Below are positions 9,601 through 21,084 of a stretch of 64,000 bases of DNA, piece by piece; within the stretch, counting starts at the first letter, position 1, and every line of letters begins with the position of its first letter. The notes under the pieces were generated by a model. It saw only the letters and a program-made list of their open reading frames with translations. It ran no database searches and had not been told where the DNA came from. Both the position numbers and the translations under genes were made by a program. The stretch comes from Salvia splendens (Eukaryota; Streptophyta; Magnoliopsida; Lamiales; Lamiaceae): contig NC_056047.1 in the NCBI RefSeq assembly GCF_004379255.2, positions 33,141,855 through 33,205,854 of the forward strand, given 5' to 3'.

Positions 9601-12600
9601 CAAATTTGGTGGCAACTTCTTCAGCTCAACTTGAGGTGGAAGTGTGTCTTCGGGTAGAGGGTTTTTCTCAATCTCTCCTTCTTTTTCTAAACCTCCCTTC
9701 GATGGTTCTTCTATACTGGCTGGTAGCTGAACCCCTGCGGCTCCAGTAAACTCCGATTTCTGACAGAATTCCTTGATTGCTACTTCTATTTCTTCATCAG
9801 TCAACCCTTGGCTACTGATCATTTCACACCATGCAGCGGCTTCGACGTCAGCCTGCTCATAAACATCTAATGTTTGGAGTTTTTCCTGCAATAGTTCGGT
9901 CTCAAGAAAATCTTGGACAAGGGGGTCAATTCCGTCAACATAACACAAATTTTCAGAATCAATCGGTTTCTTCATGGCTTCATTGATATCAAAAGTAAAT
10001 TTCTCTCCATGGAAATCAATGCAAATTGTCCCCTCGGCCATGTCTACTATTGTCTTAGCCGTTCTCAAAAATGGTCTTCCTAACAAGACTCCACTCGACT
10101 CCCTCGCTTCATGCTCACTCATTTTGATCACATAAAAATCAGCAGGATAGGTAAAATCATGCACTCTTACTAACACGTTTTCTAAAACTCCCTCCGGACT
10201 TATGCATGACCTATCAGCCAGTTGGATCAATACTCTAGTACTTGACAGCCTCACTCCCTTCAACCGGTTATAGATAGACAATGGCATGACATTTATAGAT
10301 GCCCCCAAATCACACATTGCATGTTCGACCTTCACATCTCCAACAGTTATTGGTAAGGTAAACATACCTGGGTCGGCTCTCTTGGGTGGTAACGTCTCTT
10401 GCACTATTGCTGACGCTATCCCTTCCACCATAATCTTGCCATCTTTCTGGGCTCTCCCGGCTATGAAATCCTTTATGAATTTCCCAAGGGGGGGTAGTTT
10501 CACGGCTTGGAGAAATGGTATGGTGACATCCAACTTCCCAAAAATCGACAAATAGTCAACCGGGTTCTCTTTCTTCCTCTTTGTAACAAATCGGAATGGG
10601 AATGGTTTCTCCCCTTTTTTATCATCTACTTGTCCCTTAGCAACCTTCTTGGAGTCATTCCGGGGTAGTTCCTGAGTCTGGGCTTCCATTCTGGGCTCTT
10701 CCTCTCGATGAGGTTCCTTTCTGGTCAGTAGGGTTTCGGGTTCATCTCCTGCAATTGGTGTAGCATCCAAGAAGAATGGATCCTGCATCTGAGGCATAGG
10801 CCCCCCTAATTCTTCCGCTGAAACGGTATCGCCTCCTATCTTCGTTCCGTTAGATCCTCCACTAGGTCGTTTGGGTTGAGGCGCGTCATAAGTAGTTCCT
10901 GACCGCAACGTAACCTTACTCACATTTGCCTTTTCGGGTATTTGGACTGTAGATGGTAGTTTCCCTGCATTTCCCTTCAAATCACCCACCGAACTGGCCA
11001 GTTGGGCTAACTGCCTATTCATCATATACATGTTCGCCTTATGTTCTTTCTGGGCATTTTGCATCCCCTGCACGACCTCGTTATGGGATTGCAATTCTCC
11101 TTTGATGCTCTGTTGTGACGCTAGCATTTCACCCATCGTGTCCTCAACGGACCTCCTTGGCCTGTTCGGATTTTGGAAATGACTTGGCCCTTGGTGTTGA
11201 TAGTTCTGGGAGGTTTGCTGGCCCTGATTAGGCGGGTATTGGTTATACTGGGCAGGAGGGGTGTACTGATCTTGAGGATATTGACTCTGGTGCTGGCCTT
11301 GGAATTGATTTTGGTGCTGATGGTTTTGGGGTCCTGGGTTTGGCTGATTTTGGAAGTTTTGGAAGTTTCTCTGGTGGGGTGGCACATAGACAGGGTTCGG
11401 GTTCTGTGGGTATTGGTTTTGGAAGTTTTGGTTTTGGAAGTTTTGGTTTTGGGAATGTTGGTTTCTTCCTGACCAGTTGGGCTGGTAGTCTGGATTCGCG
11501 GGTCCACGGTTAGGGTTTTGGTTCGGATGGGGGTTATACTGGCTCTGACCTTGGTTCTGATTTTGGCTCCCGTCACCCCATCGGAAGTTTGGATGATCCC
11601 TCCATGGCGCATCCCGTTGCCTACCTTGAATCCAATGCCCACTAGAGTTGAAGTACCCCGCAGCATTAACTTGCTCCATATACCCGAAGTCATTAGGCTG
11701 ATCATAGTTCGGTCCTTGATTTCCCTGCTCTGCACCCTTGTAATTCCCAGCTGGGGGAGGTGGTGGAGTGCTCTTCTCGATCGCACTCAGAAGTGACTTC
11801 TTCAACTCATCCATTTTCGAATCCATTTTCTGCTCCAGTGTATTTTCCTGATCAGTAACCGAGGCAACAGCAGCCCGCTCTCGGTTATATCCTTCCCTTG
11901 AATGGTCATACTCTTTCTTTGCATTCAGTAGCTTCCTTAGGACCCTCTTTGCTTCGCTAACCCGCAATTGCGTGAAGCTTCCTCCCGACGATGAATTTGC
12001 CAGGTCCTTGGTTACCGCGTTCATGCCCTCGTAGAAAGTATGATGCACTTCAATGTCCGCCATGCGATGGTTGGGACACGATTCCATAAGACCCATGTAT
12101 CTTGCCCAATAATCACTCAAGGGCTCATCATACCCTTGCTTCACATTAGTTATTTCCCTCTTCAGCGCGCTTGTCTTGGATGACGGAAAAAACTCGCCCA
12201 GAAATGCTGACTTGAAATCGGCCCAAGTCTCGATGGAGTTGGGGGGCAGGTGCATGAACCAGGTGTTAGCTTCCCCTTTTAGCACAAATGGCAAAGCCTT
12301 CAACCTATAATCATCCTCATTCGCCCCTGCTGGTCTCCTCTGCGCCCTACAAATTTTGCAAAACTCATGAAGAAACTCGTACGGCCCTTCATAGCTCTTC
12401 CCACAGTATGTAGGCAGAATCGCGATCACATGAGGCTTCACATCGTAGGCGGTTTGCCCTGGAGTGACGACTATGGCTTGCGATGGTTCTCCCTCGGTAT
12501 GCGCGTTAAGGGTACCGATCTCTGGATCCTCATCTCCGTTGGCGGCCATCAGAACTGGAATGCCTTCCAACAGTGGTATCTCCTCTGGTATTGGTCCTTC

Positions 12601-12738
12601 TATGTTGTATTGCTCTTCGTCGCTACTCGAACCTAAGTCAGATAAAGCCGTCGACAACCCGGATCGAGTGGTTACGAGTATCGATCCTCGCTGAAGTATC
12701 TTCGGCCTCCACTGGTCAGGAGCCGAACTGCTTCTCAT
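6637..12738 (-). CDS. gag-pol polyprotein, Athila-type Ty3/Gypsy, 2033 aa, intact
   Basis: One open frame encodes, in order: a retrotransposon gag domain (about 100-250); a Gln/Asn/Pro-rich linker (about 335-525) with no CCHC zinc knuckle; an aspartic protease with DLGAS at 810-814 in place of the common DTG/DSG; reverse transcriptase with FMDD at 1282-1285; RNase H (D1431, E1470 or E1472, D1497); integrase with an HHCC finger (H1664 or H1666, H1673, C1701, C1704) and catalytic D1736, D1795, E1831 (35 residues between the last two); and a GPY module at 1976-1978. No chromodomain follows. RT-RNase H-integrase order is Gypsy-type. The start codon is about 90 bases after the primer site and no in-frame stop interrupts the frame, so gag and pol appear to be made as one chain. 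Confidence 0.97.
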   Translation of the reverse strand: MRSSSAPDQWRPKILQRGSILVTTRSGLSTALSDLGSSSDEEQYNIEGPIPEEIPLLEGIPVLMAANGDEDPEIGTLNAHTEGEPSQAIVVTPGQTAYDVKPHVIAILPTYCGKSYEGPYEFLHEFCKICRAQRRPAGANEDDYRLKALPFVLKGEANTWFMHLPPNSIETWADFKSAFLGEFFPSSKTSALKREITNVKQGYDEPLSDYWARYMGLMESCPNHRMADIEVHHTFYEGMNAVTKDLANSSSGGSFTQLRVSEAKRVLRKLLNAKKEYDHSREGYNRERAAVASVTDQENTLEQKMDSKMDELKKSLLSAIEKSTPPPPPAGNYKGAEQGNQGPNYDQPNDFGYMEQVNAAGYFNSSGHWIQGRQRDAPWRDHPNFRWGDGSQNQNQGQSQYNPHPNQNPNRGPANPDYQPNWSGRNQHSQNQNFQNQNFQNQYPQNPNPVYVPPHQRNFQNFQNQPNPGPQNHQHQNQFQGQHQSQYPQDQYTPPAQYNQYPPNQGQQTSQNYQHQGPSHFQNPNRPRRSVEDTMGEMLASQQSIKGELQSHNEVVQGMQNAQKEHKANMYMMNRQLAQLASSVGDLKGNAGKLPSTVQIPEKANVSKVTLRSGTTYDAPQPKRPSGGSNGTKIGGDTVSAEELGGPMPQMQDPFFLDATPIAGDEPETLLTRKEPHREEEPRMEAQTQELPRNDSKKVAKGQVDDKKGEKPFPFRFVTKRKKENPVDYLSIFGKLDVTIPFLQAVKLPPLGKFIKDFIAGRAQKDGKIMVEGIASAIVQETLPPKRADPGMFTLPITVGDVKVEHAMCDLGASINVMPLSIYNRLKGVRLSSTRVLIQLADRSCISPEGVLENVLVRVHDFTYPADFYVIKMSEHEARESSGVLLGRPFLRTAKTIVDMAEGTICIDFHGEKFTFDINEAMKKPIDSENLCYVDGIDPLVQDFLETELLQEKLQTLDVYEQADVEAAAWCEMISSQGLTDEEIEVAIKEFCQKSEFTGAAGVQLPASIEEPSKGGLEKEGEIEKNPLPEDTLPPQVELKKLPPNLKYAFLGEDNSYPVIISSSLTKEQEARLLTVLSKNKKAIGWSLTDLVGISPDVCMHHIRLEEGARAHRDAQRKVNPNMREEILKEILKLLSLGIIYSVPDSEWVSPIHMVPKKSGIQVVQNEKNELIPTRLVTGWRMCIDYRKLNNATRKDHFPLPFIDQMLERLAGKKFFCFLDGYSGYFQIYVDPEDQDKTTFTCPFGTYAYRRMPFGLCNAPGTFQRCMMSIFSDLIEDCIEIFMDDFTVYGDSFDSCLHHLDIVLERCQAKSLVLNFEKCHFMVAEGIVLGHVVSERGIQVDRAKVDVISKLPFPTDQKGIRGFLGHAGFYQRFIKDFSKFAQPLTRLLQNDVEFIFDGQCKAAFNLLKEKLISAPIIRAPDWNHPFEVMCDASDFAVGAVLGQKVDGKRYVIFYASKTLNQAQRNYDTTEKEMLVVVYSFEKFRPYLLGSKVIVYTDHAAIKYLIAKKESKPRLIRWVLLLQEFDWEVEDKRGVENKVADHLSRIVQDGNDDEVHDKFPEEHLCEVIFVSRKIDWEEVFKLTGQNDTAKGKERVGQEPLYADLANYLVTGELPEVPSVTKAQRMKIKSEAKYYFWDDPYLWRVGSDQVIRRCIPDWDQRDVLTHCHSLACGGHFGSKKTARKILDSGFYWPTLNKDAYEFCRSCERCQLTGGISARDEMPQVPVIVCELFDIWGMDFMGPFPSSYGNLYILVAVDYVSKWVEAKATGTCEAKEVAKFLKSHIFSRFGVPRAIISDQGTHFCNRTIEALMKKYGVHHRLSSPYHPQANGQAEISNREIKKILEKTVNTSRKDWSVRLEDALWAYRTAYKTPIGMSPYRIVFGKMCHLPVGIEHRAYWAVQNVNMDATACEEERKLQLQELEELRLESFDSAMWYKERTKFWHDRNLRTKELHVGQKVLLFQSRLKLMPGKLKSKWTGPYIITALRSNGAVEISGSFPNSEPFIVNGHRLKIFRENSEVGVVDEIPLQTLTSVSY

Positions 12739-12826
12739 AAACTGAAAAGAAAAGAAAAAAAAGAAAGGTTATGCACAATATATACACCGAAGTATCACTA
12801 ACAGTAATTGCAAATAACGCTATCCA

Positions 12827-12844
12827 TCCCCGGCAACGGCGCCA
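12827..12844 (-). promoter_or_regulatory. Primer binding site, tRNA-Asp type
   Basis: On the minus strand this reads TGGCGCCGTTGCCGGGGA, complementary to the 3' end of plant tRNA-Asp, two bases inside the 5' LTR end. This primer is characteristic of Athila/Tat elements and fixes the LTR boundary at 12847. Confidence 0.95.
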
Positions 12845-12846
12845 TT

Positions 12847-14315
12847 TGAAAGGACCTAAGGTGCGTAGGTGTCGTTCAAGCAAGGATATATCCTACTGGT
12901 CAGGATAGAGATCCTACTAAGCCTAGACCCTGGTTTCAAAGATTCCTCAACCCACTTCTACTGATCAGTATAGTGGTGGTAAGGGTCGAATCCCACAGAG
13001 ATGGTGCGTTAAAACTATTGTGGTGATATTCTGGATGGTTTGGTTAGCTACCACGCTCGGGTTGAGTCTCTACCTAGGCAAGAACTTAAAGGTAGTTTCC
13101 TACTGACTAGAATGGGGAAAGAAGTGTAGAGGTGCAGCTGTGTACGTGGAAATGGGAGACATTTTTGTAACAGAAAGTATTTGGAGGGTACGGGATTCTA
13201 TTTTGGGCTAGACAGAATATTCAGAGGGTAGTGGTAGTCATGGTGACTAGGCTGACAGATCTGCAGGTTATAACTAAAAAGTAAAGGACAAAAGCAAAAA
13301 GCATCTAAAAAGCAAAGTGGTCCCCAACATTAGACTTGGACATCATCTTCTTCAACAACACAAACTAAAATCAGAAAATAATTCCAGATTCAACACAGAA
13401 ATACAGCTTATCAATTCGCGAACACAGATCCACAAATAAGAACACCAAAATCGAAATCAAAACACAGAAACTGCAACTCCGCGTACTGGTCAACAGGAAA
13501 CGAAACGCACTCAAACTAAACTTCACATGCAGCGATTCACTCACGATCGAACAGTTCCACGTTTAACTAAAGAAATTGCTACGGAAACAAGGAAGAAAAG
13601 TTTTAGCACTTAAAACACCAAGGAACCTTAGATCTAAGCTAACTAGGCGGAATAGGAAAGAAAAGAAAATGACACAATATATGAAACGGAAATCAACTTC
13701 ATAGCATAAACACGTTCGGATCTTCAACAAGGTACTTCAAAAGCAGAAAATATCCAAAGGCAAACAAGATCCAACGTAAGGAAAGCGAGAAAATTAAAAC
13801 TACGAAAGCAATGTAAAAGTGTTTTGCCACTCCGGGCGATGAGACTCTAAACTACGATCTTGCTGGCTGGAATGGACGATGACTGGAATTCTGGGAACAT
13901 CTGAACGTCAAGTGATCATGGCTACGGCGAGGCAAGAAGCGGGACACGGCTGAAAGACTGAAACTACCGAGAAAACTTTCTACCTAAAGATGGTGTCCTC
14001 TTTTCCCTTCCAATTTGGCTTCCTTTTATAGGGAGGCTTCCCTTGATTTTAGGGTAAATCCTCGTTGCAACTTGACTTCTTTGCCCTTAATTGTGGGTAA
14101 TCCGTCCCAGCTATCCGTCTTCTCCATCTCAAGCCGTTTTAGCACGAATACTGATCAGTATGAGATCATGCTGGCGCCTTCTTCACCTGAACATTCCGAA
14201 ACTTCCCTACTGGCTAGAATGCTTAACCTGCACACTTTAAACAACTGTTTTGCAAATATAATCAATTAAGCACATCATACTGACCCGTAACCAAGGCCTA
14301 GAATACGACTTATCA
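12847..14315 (-). repeat. 5' LTR of Athila-type element 1 (1469 bp)
   Basis: Full LTR bounded by TG/CA (plus strand TGAAAGG...TTATCA). The inner end is fixed by the primer site; the outer end is where identity to 1-1196 ends. Minus-strand CTATAAAAGG at 14031-14022 is the likely promoter. CTCTGTGGGATTCGACCC (minus strand, near 12978-12995) recurs in the element 2 LTR and is a common block of Athila-group LTRs. A 14-base perfect palindrome ATACTGATCAGTAT lies at 14148-14161. Confidence 0.95.
14022..14031 (-). promoter_or_regulatory. LTR TATA box, element 1 5' LTR
   Basis: Minus-strand CTATAAAAGG, identical to the copy in the 3' LTR; expected to drive the genomic RNA of the element through gag-pol. 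Confidence 0.6.
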
Positions 14316-14609
14316 GTCTTGAATGAGTCGAATCCCCTTCCCTTTAACGTGGTATTCGAACGGTTTCACCGCCAATGTCTTTGTAAAAGGATCTGCCAAG
14401 TTTTTCTATGATGCAATCTTGACCACTTGTATGTCTCCTCTCTGCGCTATATCTCTAATGATATGATACTTCCGCTCTATGTGTTTGCTCACTTTGTGAG
14501 TTCTTGGTTCTTTCGAGTTTGCCACAGCGCCAGAGTTGTCACAATAAACAGTGATGCTCTTGGGCATATTCGAAACCACAGCGTCAGAGTTGTCACAATA
14601 AACAGTGAT
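14316..14609 (-). pseudogene. Copia RNase H C-terminal fragment
   Basis: The minus strand encodes the end of a Ty1/Copia RNase H domain (YCDNSGAVANSKEP..., then an ADPFTK-like stretch) closely matching the copia at 60114-60410. Element 1 has inserted in its C-terminal part, and the rest of the copia is not in the window. A 32-base piece (14524-14555) is repeated at 14578-14609 with one change, and the second copy abuts element 2 sequence, so this end is a rearrangement junction rather than a clean insertion. Confidence 0.85.
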
Positions 14610-15244
14610 CAGAATCAAAGCCAACCACCCCCGACGCAGCCCTTACAACTCACCGAGGGGCAACCCAACTGACCTGCTCGGTTCCAGGAGGGGCCGAACA
14701 CTGGAGGGAACAAATTGTAGGGCGGTCAGGCAGGATGGTCAAGAGGACCTCAAGGGAACTGGTCAAGTGGAGGACAACCTAACTGGTCAAACCGACAACA
14801 GGAATGAGAGTGGGGGTACCAGCACCAAGTCCCTCAGTTTTGCAACCAGGGAAGACAACCAAATGATCAAATGGTGAACTATGTCCCGCAGTACCAAAGA
14901 GGAAACCTGCAGAATCACTTCCAGCCAGAGCAGTATGGACCTTCCGGCTACTATCAGCAAGGCCATGGAGGAGGGCGATTTAATCAGAGATATAACAAAC
15001 AGCAATTTGAAGGTCCAGGAGATGCGATGATCCCGCATTAGCCCCAAGACGCGATGCGAGAAATACAAGAAACTCAGAAAGAGCAGAGGGCTGCACTCGA
15101 GATGCTTACAAAGCAGTTATCTCAGGTAGCCATGTCCTTGGGCGAGCTGAGAGGGAATGAAGGAAGGCTTCCGGCCACAGTGCAGCAATATACAGGATGA
15201 GAGATTGTCAATACAGTCTCTCTGAAATCGGAAAAAGTTTGTTA
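14610..15244 (+). pseudogene. gag C-terminal remnant of element 2
   Basis: Translated fragments in more than one frame are Gln/Asn/Gly-rich (about 14610-15030), then match the segment after the gag linker of element 1 (MLTKQLSQVAMSLGELRGN, compare [15 protein letters not shown]). Stops interrupt it, for example near 15038 and 15198. No zinc knuckle is seen, as in element 1. Confidence 0.7.
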
Positions 15245-15335
15245 AAGTTCATCTGCGAGTTTTCCAGCACCTAGACTCAATCATAATGAAGGCTTTGAGC
15301 CTAACACCCGTGAACAAGTTGCTGAGAAGGGGAGG

Positions 15336-15812
15336 ATGGTCGAAGAGAAAAATGTGACCGGTGTGATCCAACCGAGCAATCTTCCACCAAAGAGGACTGA
15401 CCCAGGGGTATTTACGCTCCCAATTTCCATCAGAGGCGTTCAAATGGAGCACGCAATGTGCGACTTAGGGGCTTCCATCAATATTGTGCAGTATTCTATA
15501 TACAAGAAGCTGGAAAATGCTAAGCTTATCGAAACCAATATGGAAATACAGCTAGCAGACGGGTCTTGCATTTACCCCGAGGGAGTTCTGGAAGATGAAA
15601 TCGTCAAGGTCAACAAATTCATGTACCCCGCCGACTTCTTCGTCATAAAGACGACAGAGCCAGGAGCAGAAGAGCCTGTGGGTATCCTTTTGGGAAGGCC
15701 ATTCCTATCTACGGCAAGCACAGTCATTAATGTTCGCCATGGGACGATACATCTAAGTTTAAATGAAGAACAACTTACATTCAAAATTGACAAAGCTGTG
15801 AGGATGCCGTAG
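15336..15812 (+). pseudogene. Aspartic protease domain of element 2
   Basis: A 158-aa open stretch holds the retropepsin-type domain with DLGAS and a downstream LLGRPFL block, both aligned with residues about 785-895 of the element 1 polyprotein. It is open by itself but is separated from gag by stops and followed by a stop at 15810-15812, so it is part of a dead polyprotein. Confidence 0.85.
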
Positions 15813-16550
15813 GATAGCGAGAGCATTCAACCAGCAGACACTATCACACCTTAGGAGCGAAAGTACCTAGAAAAGGAACCCTTCATTAAACCGTCATCTA
15901 ACTCCACCAATGGTGAAAAGCTTAAGAGTGAAGCATATGATTGGTTCAAGCGAACCATGACTAGGGAAATGGATGATCAAGGCCTTGAAAGAGCAATTAT
16001 GGACTTCTGCAAGCCATCACGGCCAACCAAGTCAGAAGAGATTGTTCAACCAGGGAGAGTAAAAAAACCACCTGACCAAGCTGGCTTGTTATGAAGAGAG
16101 CTGAAGGAGAATCCCGCACCTACAAGGCAGCCATTGCATCGGCCAAAGCTGCAGGAATAGGAAGGACAATCGAAAAAAAAACTGAGGACATGTGAAGAAG
16201 GGGTCAAGTGGAAAACAACAGACCCGAATGGGATAAACCCAAATCAGTACACGCATTCAGCCACGGTGGAAAAGGAAGTGACCGACCTCTTCTCGCGAAA
16301 GGAAGAGCCCATCGTTGAGCAAAAAAACCCACCATCCCAGTATCAAATCAAGCTGATGACCAGAAAGCGGAATTCAGAATGGGCAGATCCTGAAACCATC
16401 AAGGCAAACACACACCAAGAAGACGCCCCCAATTCGTTCTCTTTCGATGTGAAGGGTCATCGGGTTGAGCCCTACAGAGACAAGACCAAAGCTGGAGTGG
16501 TGGAAGAAATTCCACTGACCTTTCCCCAATCTCAACCAGTGACCAGGTAG
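15813..16550 (+). pseudogene. Protease-RT linker fused to integrase C-terminus (pol deletion)
   Basis: 15813 to about 16260 translates in pieces to the linker after the protease (for example RAIMDFCKPS, comparable to [10 protein letters not shown] of element 1). The ORF at 16266-16550 ends GHRVEPYRDKTKAGVVEEIPL, the counterpart of the last 30 residues of the element 1 integrase. The roughly 3 kb that should encode RT, RNase H and the integrase core are absent, so an internal deletion joins linker to integrase tail. Confidence 0.75.
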
Positions 16551-17167
16551 AAGGAGTGATCGGGTACTCCTGGGTAGTCTGCTTGATCAAACAACAAATT
16601 TTAAATCCATTAAATTGATCAAGTGACAACCTAGGGGAACCCGTTCAAGTCCTTATTGTTAGTGTAAATAGTTTTTCTTGTGTTAGTTTTTATTAGAAAG
16701 TTAAAGGACGGAAGTAGAGGCGAGAAACTGATCAAGTGGAGTTATTGAGTTTTCATCTGGATATAATTGACCACTTGATCAGTGCAACGAGGGCTAACCA
16801 ATGGCCACATTGATTTAATTAATCAGGGACAGGTGGTGATAGGACATATGCAGTCATTAGAGAGGTGTCTGGCTGCGCCATCTGTCTCAATGAAAGGACG
16901 TCCTAGGGAGAGGGAGAAAGCGTATCAGAGAAGCTAAGCCAGCTGGCACTCTGAAAAAGGTGCGCCCGTGCGTGAACAGTCGCAGATATTTCAACCGTCA
17001 GAGATCCCAACAGTCGTGGTATCAGTATAATAAGCAGAATCTCAGGGTCGTATTTCACTTTCAACCAAAAGCGACTACAGTGCATTCCATTTACTCTCCC
17101 CACACCGATCCAAATTTCAAACCTTTGCCTAGAACATTTTCTCCACCAACAGTCATCACCATTACGA
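16551..17167 (+). other. Noncoding spacer of element 2 between pol tail and third ORF
   Basis: Counterpart of 5970-6636 in element 1. It contains several TTGATCAAG-type palindromes (near 16583, 16616, 16728 and 16770) but no supported ORF. Confidence 0.6.
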
Positions 17168-19456
17168 GTGAAAATTTTTATCAAGCAAATTCCCACTCCT
17201 TCATCACCCCCCAGTGTCGGAGACGACGGTGGCGACCAGGAAACTTCATCCCAAGTTCATCAAGAAAATCCTAACTCTTGTACGCCAAACACCGCCCAAC
17301 CACAAACCAACACCGCTACTCCAAGTCCCGAAATAGATAAAGAAACCCTACGGCACCTCAATAAAGTCATCCTGAGTATACCTCGCGAGTTGGACGATGC
17401 AGCAGCATACGCCGAACTCAAGGCTAGACTTGGGATTTCCCGATCTAAAAATCCTGCTTCGTCCTCTAAACCAAAGATCCCACCTAGTTCTCCTACATCA
17501 CCAAAACCATCTTCCATCCAATCTTCACCTTCGTCCCCAACCTAGCCGATGCAATGTAGCGCAGATACCACCGATGAAGAAGGGTTGGGAGAGGATTATG
17601 GGCAGTTGTTCGCTATTCCATCGCCAGCAGGCGGTGGCGGCTCCGCTTCGATCCATAAGCCGCATTTAACTGAGGGCGGAAGCATCAATAGTGAGGAGGA
17701 AGAGGAATTCCACCCGTTGTTCGACTATGGGAAGACGGAGGAAGAGGAACCGCTACGTCGTCAGACGCGGCGTATGACAATGGATCGGCTCCTGGAGGTA
17801 GCTGAAAACCTGAAAACACAAGGTGAGGAAGGAACGGTGGTGCAGAAAAGTGGATGAAGAACTAGAAGAGCCTCAGTTCCAGGAAGTGGGAGAGGAGGAA
17901 AAAGCTACCAAGGGCAGCCTGGCGAGGGAAAGGAGAGAGAGAAAGAGGAAGGGGAAGGAGAGTATTCTCCCTACTCCCAAGAGAAGCCGCCCCGCTGACA
18001 TAGAGGTCACCATTGCAGATGCTTCTGCGCCCGCTTCCCCACAACCAGGAGAAGAGGGCAATGATTCGACTGGAGAGGAATTGCGTTGGACCAGAACGAC
18101 CAGGAGACAACAAGGAAAGCCTGAAACCTCTCCTTCCATCGCCTACTCTCCTCAGCATGTGGTGTTGACCCCAGCTCTTCGCCAACAGATGATGGAGTTC
18201 GATGATCCTAAGATGCAGAAGGAGGTGCACCAAAGGGTGACCTCCCAGAAGAAGTTAAAGGCGGGAAAGATGTTGCACCAGCCATCCCTGGAGAAGATAG
18301 GAATGAAGGAGAGTTTTTCAGCCTACATTGCCAGCATCGATTTTGAATGGTTGCTAGAGGTCGATGAGGCCCCTGTGCCTGAGGACCTAGCTAAGGAGTT
18401 TTTCACATCCTTCCGCTTTACAGGAAGTTCAGACCTGAACGAAGAGAGTGTTTCCTTCAGGGTCTTTGGCCACTAATGAGCCTCAACAATTTCTCTATCC
18501 GAATGGGCCTCTACACGGAACAACAGGTGGCTGACGGGGTCTGGGTTGGGCGTGATATCGGTCTCCCTCAGAGGAACCCAGAATTCGATCAGCAAGCCGT
18601 CTGGAAGGCAATATGCGGAGGACGCGCCCCTACATTCAGAACTTCTGAATCCAGAGGACATCTTATTGCTGATCCTGCCCTCCGCCTAGCCCAGGTTTAC
18701 TTGGCCTCCAATCTCCTCGGACAAGCAAACACACTAGTGATCCTCACTCTGGCTGAGCTCTATTTCATGTGGAGCATGAGAGAACAGAGAAAAGTCCACC
18801 TGGGGTTCTGGCTGGCGTATTCCATGAACCAGATGGCTACCCATGCTGCCCGCCATTTGAACATCTGCCACCTCCTCGGGGCCTATCTGAGGAGGAACTG
18901 GATCGTGAAAAGAGTCGGACGCCCCGTCCTTTGCCCTAGTCCTGAAATGTTTGACCTTGACTTCTTTGTTAGAATCCAGGTTTTAGAGAAGACGAAGGGA
19001 GGGAATTTTCAGTTTTATGCAGCAGGCCGGCGGGAGCAGCAAAGAAGCCAACCCCAGAGGAGAAGAATGTTAGAGGAGGCCTCAGCAAACCATGCCGATG
19101 GAGAAGAAGAGGATACACACCAGGCGCCCACTCCAAGAATGGAGCAGGAGGAGGCTTCAAGCACTGACAATGCATGGAAGCTCCAAGTGGAGCAGACATT
19201 GATGCAGCTGGTGGAGAATTCAAATGCTCAACTGGTTCTGCTGGCCAGGATGGTGGGAACTACCCACACCAGACCCCTGCCAAACGACCACCACCTCCCT
19301 CTACACGCTCTCCTCCGTCTTAGCGCCCGTTTTCCTTCAAGCACACCTCAGCCTCTCCAAGTCAACCGCCCAAGAAGCCCTAAGTACACCCCCCCTATCT
19401 CAGCTTATGTTAATTTCAAAACAATTTTAATTTTATTTTGTTTGAGGTATGTATAA
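17168..19456 (+). pseudogene. Broken third ORF of element 2, homologue of the 970-aa protein
   Basis: Four open pieces (17168-17545, 17549-17857, 17823-18476, 18476-19456) follow one another. The first break is an in-frame stop; the next two are frameshifts near 17830 and 18470 that return to the original frame. The product would have an acidic N-terminal half, a basic NLS-like stretch (RERKRKGKES..., about 17935-17990), the globular domain shared with element 1 (about 18260-19020), and a weaker C-terminal helical part. Similarity to the 970-aa ORF is clear through the globular part and low outside it. Confidence 0.85.
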
Positions 19457-19474
19457 CTTTTACTCTATTCCACA

Positions 19475-19640
19475 TCACACATAGACCTGTGTTGGGTCTA
19501 AGTGTGAGAAGTATGCATGCCCTTTTTCTATGTTGTTAGTCTGCCCATATCTGTTTTGTTTTCGTTTTTCTGTGTTTGTTAGCATGTGTTGATCGCTGGC
19601 ACTGCCTCACACTTAGCCCAGTATCTGGTCTAAGTGTGAG
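19475..19640 (+). repeat. Two hairpin repeats of element 2
   Basis: Copies lie at 19475-19507 (one arm mismatch) and 19606-19640 (perfect 11-base arms CTCACACTTAG and CTAAGTGTGAG). Both have a 13-base centre able to form an inner stem, and both are followed by AAGT. Same design as the three copies of element 1. Confidence 0.85.
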
Positions 19641-21084
19641 AAGTTTTCCTTGTTTGTTGTTGTGTCGTTGCCTGTGCCTAACCCTTTTTTCCACTGCATC
19701 CAGTCCCTCGAGGACGAGTTCATATGCAGTGGGGAGGGGGGACGGGTTAGTTACAATAGAATCATACATGCTAAAAATTTTTACAAAAATAACAAATTCC
19801 AGTTAGTAATAAAATAGGCAATATGCATGAAATTGGATAATTGGAAGACTTGATTACTTTTTGGAAGAGTTAGAAAAGGATTCAGTATGCTCACGTGTAA
19901 AAACTTGATTGCAAAAACTTGATCAATTTGAACGACGCAAGTATGATGGAAACGCTCAATTTCTAAACCAACTGTGAAGCCTCTCTATATGTGAGTTATA
20001 AGCCAAAAGTAGAACACTTTCTACTATTTTTACAAAAGGAAACTTTACGAGAGGCTGACTTTTAATATTGAGATGACAATTGCACAAGTAGTAAGGATTA
20101 AAGGCACTAGGACTTAGCCTTTTGAGCCATTTTCTTCCTTCGTTCCACAAACCCGCCTCACTAATCAAGGCACCCCTTAGTTAACCACGTTGAGCCCATA
20201 CACTCTTACCCATTCCTTGAAGCCTTAAAACCAAATTCAAAGTTTCATATCACATGAGGAAAGAGGGTCAAAGAGATGAATTTTGTCAAGGGAAACAAAA
20301 GGGGATAGCGATAGAATGGTCGAAATGAAGGGTAGCCGGGTTGATCAAGTTAGACAATCGGGTTGATCATATAAAAAGAAATGAAGAAAAGGTTTGAGAA
20401 ATAGAGGGTAGAAAATAGTTGTAACCTGACCCAGAAAATCAAAAGTCAGGAAATAAGCCGGAAGTTATAAGGCTAAAGGTCGAAATTTGACCAAGAAGGA
20501 GCATCAAGCAGAGGAAGAAATAAATATCCCAAATCTGATCCAGCGAGTTTAGTCAAATCTTTGGCTTTTTGACTCATGTGATTTTTCTTTTTAATTTGCA
20601 AATTTTATTTTAAACTTAGAACCCCTAGGACCCTACCCTAATACGTTACTACCCTTGAGCCCCGTTACAACCCAAAACAAAGACCTTAAGAAACTATCTT
20701 GTGCAGTCCGATTCAAAGTATTAAATTTATGGCAACACCGAGTGGACAAGTCCTAACATCTCTGGTGGGAAATGAGTGACTGAGTGAATCCAACAGTGGT
20801 TTTTAAATTGAGCAATCTTGACAAGCTGCCACCTTGATCAAGCAAAAGCGAAAGAGAAGGAACACAAGCTACTAGCAAATGGATTGACCTCGACCTCGGG
20901 TATGATTGTTGGAAAATTATTCGGACTAATGCATACATGTGAATACGTGTTTTTTATCTTGAAGTCTTGTTTTCATTTTTTCTTTTACCTGTGAAATAAG
21001 TAAACCATGCCTGAAATTTGTCTTATCTTTTTTCTATTTTTTTCTTTATACTTGAGGACAAGTATGTTTTAAGTGTGAGCAGTT
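19641..21084 (+). other. Long 3' noncoding tract of element 2
   Basis: About 1.4 kb with no supported gene. It contains a CCTCGAGGACGAG block near 19710, a G-run near 19735, many TGATCAAG palindromes, and the terminal motif CTTGAGGACAAG...TTAAGTGTGAGCAGTT (about 21050-21084) that leads into the LTR exactly as in element 1. Confidence 0.7.

Larger units (their letters stand above)
1..14315 (-). mobile_element. Athila-type Ty3/Gypsy LTR retrotransposon, coding-intact, 3' LTR cut by window edge
   Basis: Read on the minus strand, the element runs 5' LTR (12847-14315), tRNA-Asp primer site (12827-12844), gag-pol (12738-6637), a third ORF (5969-3057), a long noncoding tract and the 3' LTR (1-1196). 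Position 1 aligns with 13146 of the other LTR, so about 299 bases of the 3' LTR lie left of the window. Both long ORFs are open, and the LTRs differ by about one substitution and two length changes apart from one divergent patch, so the insertion is recent. LTR ends are TGATAA...TTTCA on the element strand. The right flank begins GTCTT and is a copia RNase H fragment. The target duplication cannot be checked because the left flank is missing. The third ORF and the tRNA-Asp primer are typical of the Athila/Tat group. Confidence 0.93.

Noticed and set aside
11121..11786. 221-aa Thr/Arg-rich ORF
   Set aside because: Shadow frame of the Gln/Asn-rich gag linker of the 2033-aa polyprotein.
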